Source: Flavobacteriales bacterium | GTDB taxonomy: Bacteria; Bacteroidota; Bacteroidia; Flavobacteriales_D; Cryomorphaceae | Assembly: GCA_020200995.1 (NCBI GenBank) | Contig: JAIVHQ010000222.1 | Span: 1 to 19,084 of the forward strand | Direction: 5' to 3' | Length of the DNA: 19,084 bases | Part shown: positions 8,254 through 14,961 of the stretch, piece by piece | Position numbering within the stretch: the stretch's first letter is position 1 | How the letters are laid out: every line of letters starts with the position of its first letter | Position numbers and translations under genes: made by a program | Notes under the pieces: generated by a model | Databases searched by the model: none | What the model saw: only the letters and a program-made list of their open reading frames with translations | What the model was told of the DNA's origin: nothing

Positions 8254-9590
8254 TGAACGAACGCATTCTTTCCAATTTCTACATTGCCTTCGAAGCGCTG
8301 ATCAGCAACCGCACCCGGTCGTTGCTCACGGCGCTGGGAATCATCTTTGGCGTGGCGGCGGTGATCGCCATGCTCGCCATCGGCAATGGCACCCAGCAGG
8401 AACTCAACGAGCAGATGAAACTCGTAGGGGTCAACAACATCGTGATCACCCCCGTGATAGAGCAGCGCGAGGAGGCCCTCGCCGAAGCGGGCAACGCAAG
8501 GGAGCGGGAAAAATTCTCGCCCGGACTGCGGCTCTCCGACGCCGATGCCCTGGCCGAAATGGTGCCCAATATTCGCAAGGTGAGTCCCGAGATTATTCTG
8601 GATACCTACATCATCAGCAGCGGTATACGCCGTTCGGCAAAAATCGTGGGCGTGGAGCCCGTGTATTTCGAAATCTTCAATTTTGACCTGTCGGAGGGCA
8701 AGATGTTCAATTCCGCCCACCTGGAGCGCGGCGACGCGGTGTGCATCATCGGCAAGACGATCAAGAACAAATTTTTCCCGACGGAAAATGCCCTCGGCAA
8801 AAAGATCAAGGTCGGACAGCACTGGCTTGAGATTATCGGCGTGCTGGAACAGCGCCTTATCACCGATCAAAGCCGCTCAAACCTCGGCATCCGCGACTAC
8901 AACATGGATGTGTACAGCCCGCTGCAAACGGTGCTGATCCGCTACAAAAACCGCGACCTCGTGACCGAATCGATGATCAGGCAGGCCAATTCGAACGAAG
9001 AGGAAGACGAAGAAGCCATGCGCAACCGCGGCAAAAATTACCACCAACTCGACCGCATGGTGGTGCAGGTGGACGAGACGGCGATGCTCACCCCCGTCGC
9101 CGACATTGCCTCGCGCCTGCTGAGCCGCACCCATTTTGACGTGGTCGATTACCAGATCGAAATTCCCGAACTCCTACTGAAGCAGCAGCAACGCAACAAC
9201 GAACTTTTCAATTATGTGCTCGGGGCCATCGCCGGCATATCGCTGCTGGTGGGCGGTATCGGGATCATGAACATCATGCTGGCCTCGGTGCTGGAGCGCA
9301 TCAAGGAAATCGGGCTGCGGCTGGCACTCGGTGCCAAGAAGACCGACATCGTATATCAATTCATGTTTGAGTCGGTGCTCATCAGCGTATCGGGCGGGGT
9401 GCTCGGGATCGTGCTCGGGGTGCTGCTGGCATACGGTGTGAGCCAATTTGCGGGTATCAAGACGGTGATCTCCCTCGCCTCCATTGTGATTTCATTCGGT
9501 GTGGCTGCCGCTGTGGGCCTTATATTCGGCATCACTCCCGCGCGCAGGGCGGCGGATCAAAACCCCATTAACTCATTGCGCTATGAATAA
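8253..9590 (+). CDS. MacB-like ABC transporter permease (FtsX domain), no ATPase domain
   Basis: A 445-residue permease. The N terminus 'ALISNRTRSLLTALGIIFGVAAVIAMLAIGNG' is the first membrane helix of MacB-type proteins, followed by a large periplasmic MacB core domain, then three C-terminal helices with the FtsX signature 'GGIGIMNIMLASVLERIKEIGLRLALGA'. Full-length MacB carries an N-terminal ATP-binding domain; this protein lacks it and no Walker motifs occur anywhere in the operon. It should transmit mechanical force to the adaptor and TolC partner in response to ATP hydrolysis by a separate LolD-like subunit. The last eight bases overlap the tolC-like gene. Confidence 0.9.
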   Translation: MNERILSNFYIAFEALISNRTRSLLTALGIIFGVAAVIAMLAIGNGTQQELNEQMKLVGVNNIVITPVIEQREEALAEAGNAREREKFSPGLRLSDADALAEMVPNIRKVSPEIILDTYIISSGIRRSAKIVGVEPVYFEIFNFDLSEGKMFNSAHLERGDAVCIIGKTIKNKFFPTENALGKKIKVGQHWLEIIGVLEQRLITDQSRSNLGIRDYNMDVYSPLQTVLIRYKNRDLVTESMIRQANSNEEEDEEAMRNRGKNYHQLDRMVVQVDETAMLTPVADIASRLLSRTHFDVVDYQIEIPELLLKQQQRNNELFNYVLGAIAGISLLVGGIGIMNIMLASVLERIKEIGLRLALGAKKTDIVYQFMFESVLISVSGGVLGIVLGVLLAYGVSQFAGIKTVISLASIVISFGVAAAVGLIFGITPARRAADQNPINSLRYE

Positions 9591-11046
9591 AAGTTTGATG
9601 TTGCTCATCACCGTTTTCGCGGCCGTGCAATCGCTCAGTGCGCAGCAAGATGTGCGAACCCTCGGCCTGGAAGAAGTCATCAGCCTGGCCAGGGGCCAAT
9701 CGCCCGCCGCCAAGCAAGCGGAAACCCGGCTGAAAAACCGCTACTGGCAGTACCGCCTTTTCAAGTCCGACTACAATCCCCAGTTGGCGTTGCAAGGACA
9801 AATTCCGGGCTACAACCGCGACTTTTTGACCAACCGCCTCGACGACGGTACCATCAACTACATTGACCGCGAGCAATTCAACAGCGGCATGAACCTCAGC
9901 CTCAACCAGCCCATCGCACTCACGGGGGGAAACCTTTCGGTCAACAGCAATTTGAATTATTTTTCAGACCAACTCCTCGATCTCACCCGATTCAATACCA
10001 CGGTGGTAAACCTGCAGCTCGACCAGCCGCTTTTCGGGTTTAACCCACTGAAGTGGGACCGCCGCACCGAACCCCTCCGCTATGAGGAGAGCAAACGCAG
10101 CTTTGTGGAAGAAATGGAATTCCTGTCGCGCGAGGCGGTGAGTTTTTATTTCGACCACCTCGACGCGCAGATCAATTATCAGATCGCGCAGCTCAACCTG
10201 CTGAACAACGATACGATTTACAAAATCGAAGAGGGCCGCTACAACATTGGCACCACGAGCAAGGACAAGCTGCTGCAGGTAGAGCTGCAGCTCCTGCGGT
10301 CGCAGCAGGATGTATCGCAATCGCTGCTCGACCTGGAGACGGCGGGGCTGCTCCTGCGCAATTACCTCGGCCTGCGCGACGCCGACACCCTCGTGCTCAT
10401 CTCGCCCGATTACATCCCCGAATTCAACATTCCGCTGGCCGATGCCCTGAGCTACGCCCGTATGAACCGCTCCGACTACATCGCTTTTGAGCGGCAGCGC
10501 ATCGAAGCCGAGCGCGATGTGGAAGAAGCCAAGCGACAGCGCATACAGACCAACATCACTGCGGCATACGGACTAAACAGCGCCGGCACCATGCTCGACG
10601 CCGCCTGGAACGACCCCAACGTGCAGCAGCGCATCGACATCGGATTTCGGGTGCCCATTCTGGACTGGGGCCGCAACCGCGCCCGCATCGAAACGGCCAT
10701 GGCCAACCGTGAGCTGAACCAATACATCCTCGACCAGGAGACAGAGAATTTTGACCAGGAAATAATCACCCTTGTGCGGCGCTTTGTGATGCTGCGCAAC
10801 CAATTGAAAATTGCCAAAAAATCGGACGAGGTGGCCGACGAGCGCTACAAGGTGGCCCAAAACCGCTACCTCACGGGCAAGGTCGACATTACCAACCTCA
10901 ACATTGCCCTTTCGGAAAAAGACGAAGCCAAACGCTCGTATGTGCGCGCCCTGCGCGACTATTGGGTGGCCTACTTCGACCTGCGGCGGCTTACGTTGTA
11001 TGATTTCGTGGAGGGGGAGTTGTTGTACGTGCCTGAGGAGGAATAA
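9583..11046 (+). CDS. TolC family outer-membrane efflux protein
   Basis: A 487-residue protein with a type I signal peptide (MNKSLMLLITVFAAVQSLSA, predicted cleavage before QQ). The alpha-helical repeat architecture of outer-membrane efflux proteins follows: 'LGLEEVISLARGQSPAAKQAE' at the start, a beta-rich segment with 'GGNLSVNSNLNYFSDQ', 'YNIGTTSKDKLLQVELQLL' in the first long helix pair, and the second half with 'RVPILDWGRNRARIETA' and 'RYLTGKVDITNLNIALSEKDEAKRSY'. It should form the trimeric outer-membrane channel of the pump encoded by the two preceding genes. The start at 9583 lies inside the end of the permease gene and is the first methionine that yields a signal peptide. Confidence 0.92.
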   Translation: MNKSLMLLITVFAAVQSLSAQQDVRTLGLEEVISLARGQSPAAKQAETRLKNRYWQYRLFKSDYNPQLALQGQIPGYNRDFLTNRLDDGTINYIDREQFNSGMNLSLNQPIALTGGNLSVNSNLNYFSDQLLDLTRFNTTVVNLQLDQPLFGFNPLKWDRRTEPLRYEESKRSFVEEMEFLSREAVSFYFDHLDAQINYQIAQLNLLNNDTIYKIEEGRYNIGTTSKDKLLQVELQLLRSQQDVSQSLLDLETAGLLLRNYLGLRDADTLVLISPDYIPEFNIPLADALSYARMNRSDYIAFERQRIEAERDVEEAKRQRIQTNITAAYGLNSAGTMLDAAWNDPNVQQRIDIGFRVPILDWGRNRARIETAMANRELNQYILDQETENFDQEIITLVRRFVMLRNQLKIAKKSDEVADERYKVAQNRYLTGKVDITNLNIALSEKDEAKRSYVRALRDYWVAYFDLRRLTLYDFVEGELLYVPEEE

Positions 11047-11308
11047 AATTTTCAGTACGACAGAATTGCTCCGCTGTGACATCTGTCCCATGCTAAAGCC
11101 AGGGTCTCTGACCTACGGAACTATCTTCGAAATCTGAGCTTTCAAGGGCTTTCTTGTTTAAACCTTCCGCAGGTCGAAGATCCTGCAAGGCAGCGAATGA
11201 ATATCGCTGCGGAGGATCGCGGTTTATGAGTTACAATATTTCTCGTGTTCTGATTTTTAAATCAAGGAAACTGCTCCGCTGTGACATCCGTAATGCGGAG
11301 CAGAGGTG

Positions 11309-11365
11309 AATAGTGGCTGTCCATAAAGTCCATGCTCAGCGCTGGACTTGTATTGAAGTCATGAA
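11309..11365 (+). repeat. Dispersed intergenic repeat, copy 2
   Basis: The first 23 bases match 21 of 23 with the copy behind csbD at 2665, with weaker similarity continuing through ACTTGT and AGTCATGAA. A shorter echo, TAGTGGCTGTC, follows the purL terminator at 17271. Confidence 0.5.
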
Positions 11366-11367
11366 TT

Positions 11368-11416
11368 GTTTTGAACTCAAAACGATTTTACCCACTTTTC
11401 GTTTTGAGTTCAAAAC
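11368..11416. promoter_or_regulatory. 18-bp inverted repeat upstream of the second SDR
   Basis: A perfect 18-bp inverted repeat, left arm GTTTTGAACTCAAAACGA (11368-11385) and right arm at 11399-11416, is separated by 13 bases. Each arm is itself nearly palindromic (GTTTTGA-x-TCAAAAC). It ends just before the -33 element of the SDR promoter, a position suited to an operator for a dimeric regulator; a transcript hairpin is the alternative. Confidence 0.5.
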
Positions 11417-11418
11417 AC

Positions 11419-11451
11419 TTTGAGGGGTCTCCCCTCGCATTGTTATCTTCG
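11419..11451 (+). promoter_or_regulatory. Bacteroidota-type promoter, nearly leaderless
   Basis: TTTG (11419-11422) and TATCTTCG (11444-11451, one mismatch to TAnnTTTG) are 21 bases apart. The start codon at 11456 follows the -7 box by four bases, so the transcript would have almost no leader, consistent with the absence of a ribosome binding site. Confidence 0.5.
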
Positions 11452-11455
11452 CAAT

Positions 11456-12187
11456 ATGACACAATACCTCATCATCACGGGCGCCACCAAGGGCATAGGG
11501 AAGGCCCTCGCTGCGCATTTCCTGAAAAAGCAAAATACGAAAGTAATCGGCATCGCCCGCTCCGAAGCCACCATAGCCCATGAGCGCTACACCCACCACC
11601 GCATGGATCTTAGCGACCTCGAACGGCTCGACAAAGAAGCGGACGGCATCTTCCCCGCGCTGCAACGGGGCGACGAAGCAGTGCTGGTGAACAACGCCGG
11701 CCTCCTCGGCGACATCGGCCACCTCGGAAGCACAGAACGCGCGAGTTTTCGCAAGGTAATGGATGTAAATGTCACGGCCGTGGCCTACCTCATGGATGCC
11801 TTTATTGACCGCTACGGCGGACACGGCGGGAAGCGGGTGATCCTCAACATCAGTTCCGGCGCGGGCAAAAGTCCCGCAGACGGCTGGGCGGCCTACTGCG
11901 CCTCCAAAGCCGCCGCCGATATGCTGAGCCGTGTGGCCGCCGAAGAGTGCGACATGGAGGGGAACGGCATCCGCGTTTTTGCCGTGGCCCCGGGTGTGGT
12001 CGACACCGAAATGCAAACCCAAATCCGCAGCGCCAATGAAAAAGACTTCAGCAACCTTCAGCGCTTCCTCGACCTCAAAGCCGACGGTCAATTAAGCAGC
12101 AGCGAAGAAGTGGCGAAAAAGCTGGCCGAGGTGATTGAGACTCCGGAGAAGTTTGAGGAGGTGGACTTGGATGTGAGGAGGTTTTAA
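11456..12187 (+). CDS. Short-chain dehydrogenase/reductase (sepiapterin/benzil reductase-like)
   Basis: A 243-residue SDR with TGATKGIG at residues 8-15, NNAG at 79-82, serines at 133-134 and the catalytic YCASK (Tyr147, Lys151). The 'APGVVDTEMQTQIR' segment near 178-191 and the short 'SSEEVAKKLAEVIE' C-terminal part resemble the YueD/sepiapterin reductase-like group, which reduce vicinal carbonyls with NADPH; the substrate is not determined. The start at 11456 places the Rossmann motif correctly and sits four bases after a -7 box. The frame is open upstream to 11420 but those codons span the promoter. The gene stands alone. Confidence 0.87.
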   Translation: MTQYLIITGATKGIGKALAAHFLKKQNTKVIGIARSEATIAHERYTHHRMDLSDLERLDKEADGIFPALQRGDEAVLVNNAGLLGDIGHLGSTERASFRKVMDVNVTAVAYLMDAFIDRYGGHGGKRVILNISSGAGKSPADGWAAYCASKAAADMLSRVAAEECDMEGNGIRVFAVAPGVVDTEMQTQIRSANEKDFSNLQRFLDLKADGQLSSSEEVAKKLAEVIETPEKFEEVDLDVRRF

Positions 12188-12356
12188 AAACCGCTTCGGG
12201 TGATCAGCCCGGCATATTTGAAATTTTGGTGAAAAACAGGTGGGTCGAACAAGTCGGCAGAATGCCCGAAGGGTCGACCTATAAAATCGGCTTGCAGTTA
12301 AGTCCTGAATAAAACAGGATGTTTCCCTTACAAGAGAGCTTTATGAAGCTCAGGAA
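12188..12356. other. Gap with no gene seen
   Basis: Between the SDR and the terminator-like hairpin I see no supported gene. There are only minor inverted repeats, such as GAGCTT/AAGCTC around 12336-12351. Confidence 0.4.
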
Positions 12357-12385
12357 TCAGGGGTCTCCCTGACTTATTTTTATTA
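12357..12385 (+). terminator. Likely intrinsic terminator behind the second SDR
   Basis: A six-base-pair stem TCAGGG/CCCTGA with a GTCT loop (12357-12372) is followed by CTTATTTTTATT. The right arm overlaps the first iteron of the mmpA upstream region. Confidence 0.5.
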
Positions 12386-12467
12386 AGGTCAGGTTATATA
12401 TTGACTTACTATTTTTAAAAGTCACACTATAACCTGACTTTATATTTTATTTTGTCAAGTATTAGCC
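12370..12467 (+). repeat. Three ~33-bp iterons upstream of mmpA
   Basis: TGACTT recurs at 12370, 12402 and 12435, and each copy is followed 18-19 bases later by GTCA (12388, 12421, 12454), giving a 32-33-bp period. Units two and three also share TATTTT and a terminal CC. Each unit is thus a TGAC...GTCA dyad with an AT-rich centre. A longer inverted pair (TCAGGTTATA near 12389 and TATAACCTGA near 12428) links units one and two. The third unit abuts the -7 box, so these are good candidates for operator sites of the HTH protein encoded next. Confidence 0.6.
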
Positions 12468-12468
12468 T

Positions 12469-12476
12469 TACTTTTG
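12469..12476 (+). promoter_or_regulatory. -7 promoter element of mmpA
   Basis: TACTTTTG fits TAnnTTTG exactly and lies 29 bases before the mmpA start. A -33 TTTG at normal spacing is not clear; the nearest TTTG (12451) is only 14 bases upstream, so activator help or repression by the iteron-binding protein is possible. Confidence 0.45.
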
Positions 12477-12505
12477 TTTAAGCCTCATGAACGAAATCAA
12501 TTCAC

Positions 12506-12964
12506 ATGAACAAAAAGAAGCTCCAAATAGAACAACTTGAATCGAGAATAAAGAGATTTTCACGCGCTCGCGAGTTACCGAACCCTCCGACGGGCTGGGT
12601 AAGAGCCGTTCGATTGGCGCTCGGTATGTCAATGCAACAACTGGCGAATAAACTTGCCGTTACAAAACAAAGCGTTCAATCAATTGAAACAAGAGAAAAA
12701 GAGGGCTCAATCACCCTCAGGTCATTGAGGGAAACCGCAAGGGCGCTTGACATGGATTTTGTATACGGCTTTGTTCCCAAAGACGGATCAATAGAAAACT
12801 ACATTGACAAAAAGGCACGATCTATGGCGACAAAAATAGTGTCTCGAACATCCGACACCATGAAGCTCGAAGCCCAGGGAAACTCAACTGAAAGACTCAA
12901 TAAAGCAATTGAAGAACGGACCCGAACAATCAAACAAGAACTTCCAAAAGCTCTATGGGATTAG
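12506..12964 (+). CDS. Mobile mystery protein A (HTH regulator)
   Basis: A 152-residue protein matching the 'mobile mystery protein A' family pattern: a basic N-terminal helix, 'PNPPTGWVRAVRLALGMSMQQLANKL' (residues ~27-52), and an XRE-type helix-turn-helix continuing 'AVTKQSVQSIETREKEGSITLRSL', then 'ALDMDFVYGFVPKDG'. The family pairs with a Fic-domain protein (mobile mystery protein B) and behaves like the antitoxin/repressor half of a horizontally moving module. It overlaps mmpB by ten bases, the usual arrangement. Base composition is AT-richer than the flanking genes, consistent with transfer. The iterons directly upstream suggest autoregulation. Confidence 0.85.
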   Translation: MNKKKLQIEQLESRIKRFSRARELPNPPTGWVRAVRLALGMSMQQLANKLAVTKQSVQSIETREKEGSITLRSLRETARALDMDFVYGFVPKDGSIENYIDKKARSMATKIVSRTSDTMKLEAQGNSTERLNKAIEERTRTIKQELPKALWD

Positions 12965-13449
12965 ATCCGGAAAACATCGATGGACAAACCCATTTAGACG
13001 AGGATGAAAAGGAAGGGCTGTTGATTCCCGCCATTGCCACCCGCGAAGAACTCGATGAATTCGAGCAGCAAAATATTGAGGAGGCCATGCAATGGGTGCT
13101 GGGTCGAAAGGCGAAACCGGAAACCATTTTAACCGAAAAGTTTGTTTGTAACCTGCACAAGCGTATGTACGGCGAAGTGTGGGCGTGGGCCGGGAAATTT
13201 CGAAAGACAGACAAGAATTTGGGGATAGATAAGTGGCAAATTCCAACAGCGCTTCAGGCGCTTTGCGACGATACCTTGTTTTGGTTTCAAAACATAGTTC
13301 TTAATCGGTATGAAGGCCGCCGGGTATATTTTTCGGGGAGCCTTCACACCCTTTGGAACTTTGGAGCTCACAACGCGAACCAATTCAATGAAGGGGCATT
13401 TGATGAGGTAATTGCCCGACTTGAAAAGCTCAAAAATCTACTTTTTTAA
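12955..13449 (+). CDS. Mobile mystery protein B, Fic N-terminal half with a foreign C-terminal tail
   Basis: The first ~112 residues match the Fic-family mobile mystery protein B: 'MGLDPENIDGQTHLDEDEKEGL', 'ELDEFEQQNIEEAMQW', 'ILTEKFVCNLHKRMYGEVWAWAGKFRKTDKNLGIDKWQI' and 'DDTLFWFQN'. Normal members go on for about 90 residues with the catalytic HxFxxGNGR loop that transfers AMP. Here the frame instead continues for ~50 residues containing 'SGSLHTLWNFGAHNANQFNEGAFDEVIARLEKLKNLLF' and stops, with no Fic motif in any frame up to the IS. The tail pattern 'LxxxWNFGAHN...' followed by a helix resembles C-terminal ends of DUF4145-like domains, but this is inference. Probably a rearranged, catalytically dead gene, or a chimera retaining antitoxin-binding parts. 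The IS starts about 12 bp after the stop. Confidence 0.75.
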   Translation: MGLDPENIDGQTHLDEDEKEGLLIPAIATREELDEFEQQNIEEAMQWVLGRKAKPETILTEKFVCNLHKRMYGEVWAWAGKFRKTDKNLGIDKWQIPTALQALCDDTLFWFQNIVLNRYEGRRVYFSGSLHTLWNFGAHNANQFNEGAFDEVIARLEKLKNLLF

Positions 13450-13460
13450 ATTCTACCCCT

Positions 13461-14718
13461 ATGTCATGTAAACAGCGTTTGCTCCGGGGGTGCATTGGCA
13501 GTTTCATTAATGGGGTGGTTCACCCATTCCCACAGATCAATTTTGACGAAAAGATTGATTCGAAGAAATGTGATAAGGTTTGACAGGTTCCACTTAAAAT
13601 CGGCCTTTGATTTAAGGTGGCTAATCAGCAGCATAGATATCATTGAGCACCACATCTGGATGCGTACTGCGTTGGCGGAGGTTCCTACGAATGTTTTGAC
13701 TCGGAAAAGCTGCTTGAGGTGCTTGAAAAACACTTCTACGGCCCAACGGGCCTTGTAGAGCTGTGAAATCGTATCTGCTGTCCAAGACAACTGGTTGGTT
13801 AGCAAAGTGAGTGTTTGATCGTTCTCAGCATCGTATACACGCACCACACGCAAGCGGCCGGGGTACTTCCTGGAACTGTAAAACCCTGTAAGTTCAATGT
13901 CTTCGTCCGAAAGAATGTGCTCATGCTTTTCATTGGTAAGAAATTTATCTACCACAGCGATATCAGCATTAGACTTTAGCCGTGTGACGAAAATGACACG
14001 GCTGCTGTCCAAATCAGCGAGCCACTGATAGTCGACGTAAGCACGATCGACCACCAGCACCGATTCGGCGGGAAAACTTGTCTGCTTGGCTGCGCGAACG
14101 TCATGGGTTTTTCCGTCAGTAAGCACGGCATAAGCGGGAAGACCTGTGGAATAGTCCAACACTGCGTGCAATTTAACGGCTCCCTTGCGCGTACGAAATT
14201 TGGCCCAATCAAAAAGGCTCAGGGAGAGCGGTATCACACTTGAATCCATGATAAATATCTTGCGCTTTATGCGGCGGGCATACTGCTTTCGCTTTTGGAG
14301 CGATGGCTCGAAATAATCAAACAGTTCAAAGTATAACTCTTGAAAGATGTCTGAAGATCGGTGCTTGTTCAAATAGCTCAGAGATGACTTGCAGGGCGCC
14401 CTCAACACACCAAAGTGGTTCAAATTCCCTGTGGCACTGCGCAACCCATTGGTGATGTCTCGCAAAGAGTTGGCTGATGCTAACTGCATGAAAAGCATCG
14501 ATACAAAGTGAGTCCACGTGTTGATGCCTTTTGAATGCTTATCACTTTCGTGCTTCTTTACAAGCCTTGAAAAAGTGTTTCTGTCAATCAATTGTAAAAC
14601 TTGAGAAAAGATACCTAATTTTGAGGATGACATGATTTTCGTTTTTGTTTGGCGACCCCTAAATTAGGGAAACGAGATCATGTCATTTTTTCATCGTTTT
14701 GGACAGGTGTGATGACAT
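13461..14718 (-). mobile_element. IS4-family insertion sequence (approximate ends)
   Basis: A ~1.26-kb element around a full-length IS4-type transposase. Candidate termini both begin ATGTCAT when read inward (13461 on the plus strand and 14718 on the minus strand); beyond those seven bases the match is weak, so the ends are approximate. The ten bases outside each end (TTCTACCCCT and TTATTAAGCC) share no direct repeat, so no target-site duplication is visible. Confidence 0.6.
13464..14633 (-). CDS. IS4-family transposase (DDE)
   Basis: A 389-residue protein with a DUF4372-like N-terminal domain ('TFSRLVKKHESDKHSKGINTWTHF') and a DDE transposase core. Candidate catalytic residues are Asp130 ('IFIMDSS'), Asp196 ('VVDRAYVDY') and Glu300 within the Y-(2)-R-(3)-E-(6)-K signature (Tyr293, Arg296, Glu300, Lys307 in 'YKARWAVEVFFKHLKQ') that defines the IS4 group. 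No frameshift or internal stop is visible, so it could be active. It catalyses cut-and-paste movement of the element. Confidence 0.92.
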   Translation of the reverse strand: MSSSKLGIFSQVLQLIDRNTFSRLVKKHESDKHSKGINTWTHFVSMLFMQLASANSLRDITNGLRSATGNLNHFGVLRAPCKSSLSYLNKHRSSDIFQELYFELFDYFEPSLQKRKQYARRIKRKIFIMDSSVIPLSLSLFDWAKFRTRKGAVKLHAVLDYSTGLPAYAVLTDGKTHDVRAAKQTSFPAESVLVVDRAYVDYQWLADLDSSRVIFVTRLKSNADIAVVDKFLTNEKHEHILSDEDIELTGFYSSRKYPGRLRVVRVYDAENDQTLTLLTNQLSWTADTISQLYKARWAVEVFFKHLKQLFRVKTFVGTSANAVRIQMWCSMISMLLISHLKSKADFKWNLSNLITFLRINLFVKIDLWEWVNHPINETANAPPEQTLFT

Positions 14719-14896
14719 TTATTAAGCCAGTTTATAGCTTACTAAAGCAATCAAAGCACTCATAATTCAGAAGAGAGCACAAATTTTGCGGCAGAAAGTT
14801 GATGAGCTGCTTTCCGAATACCGCATTTTGCACAGCTCAGCAAAACCCACGCCCAAATAGCACAACGATGCCCGCCGCCCTTCCCCAAGTATTTGG

Positions 14897-14904
14897 TACT
14901 TTTG
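14897..14904 (+). promoter_or_regulatory. -7 promoter element of purL
   Basis: TACTTTTG matches TAnnTTTG and lies 57 bases before the purL start. No clear -33 TTG occurs at the usual spacing. The IS right end is about 180 bp upstream, so purL keeps its own promoter. Nothing else coding is seen in 14719-14961. Confidence 0.45.
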
Positions 14905-14961
14905 TACCGCACACGCTATCCCCCTTTTGCGGAAGCAGATTGCGCCAAAACACCCAAGCCC

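Larger units (their letters stand above)
11047..11455. other. Hairpin-rich intergenic region
   Basis: This 409-bp gap has no supported gene. It holds a 19-base direct repeat (TGCTCCGCTGTGACATCnG) at 11067 and 11272 with one mismatch, an inverted pair GCAGCGA/TCGCTGC near 11192-11212, a 9-bp inverted pair CTGCTCCGC/GCGGAGCAG (11271-11279 and 11295-11303), a copy of the dispersed repeat at 11309, and a strong 18-bp inverted repeat just before the SDR promoter. No clear U-tract terminator for the efflux operon is visible. Confidence 0.55.

Noticed and set aside
7971..8870. 299-codon minus-strand open frame across the adaptor/permease junction
   Set aside because: It lies antisense to two well-supported genes and shows no recognisable domain.
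12487..12540. 17-codon upstream reading frame overlapping the start of mmpA
   Set aside because: It starts with ATG and ends in TGA inside mmpA in another frame, so translational control is conceivable, but nothing beyond chance supports it in this AT-rich leader.
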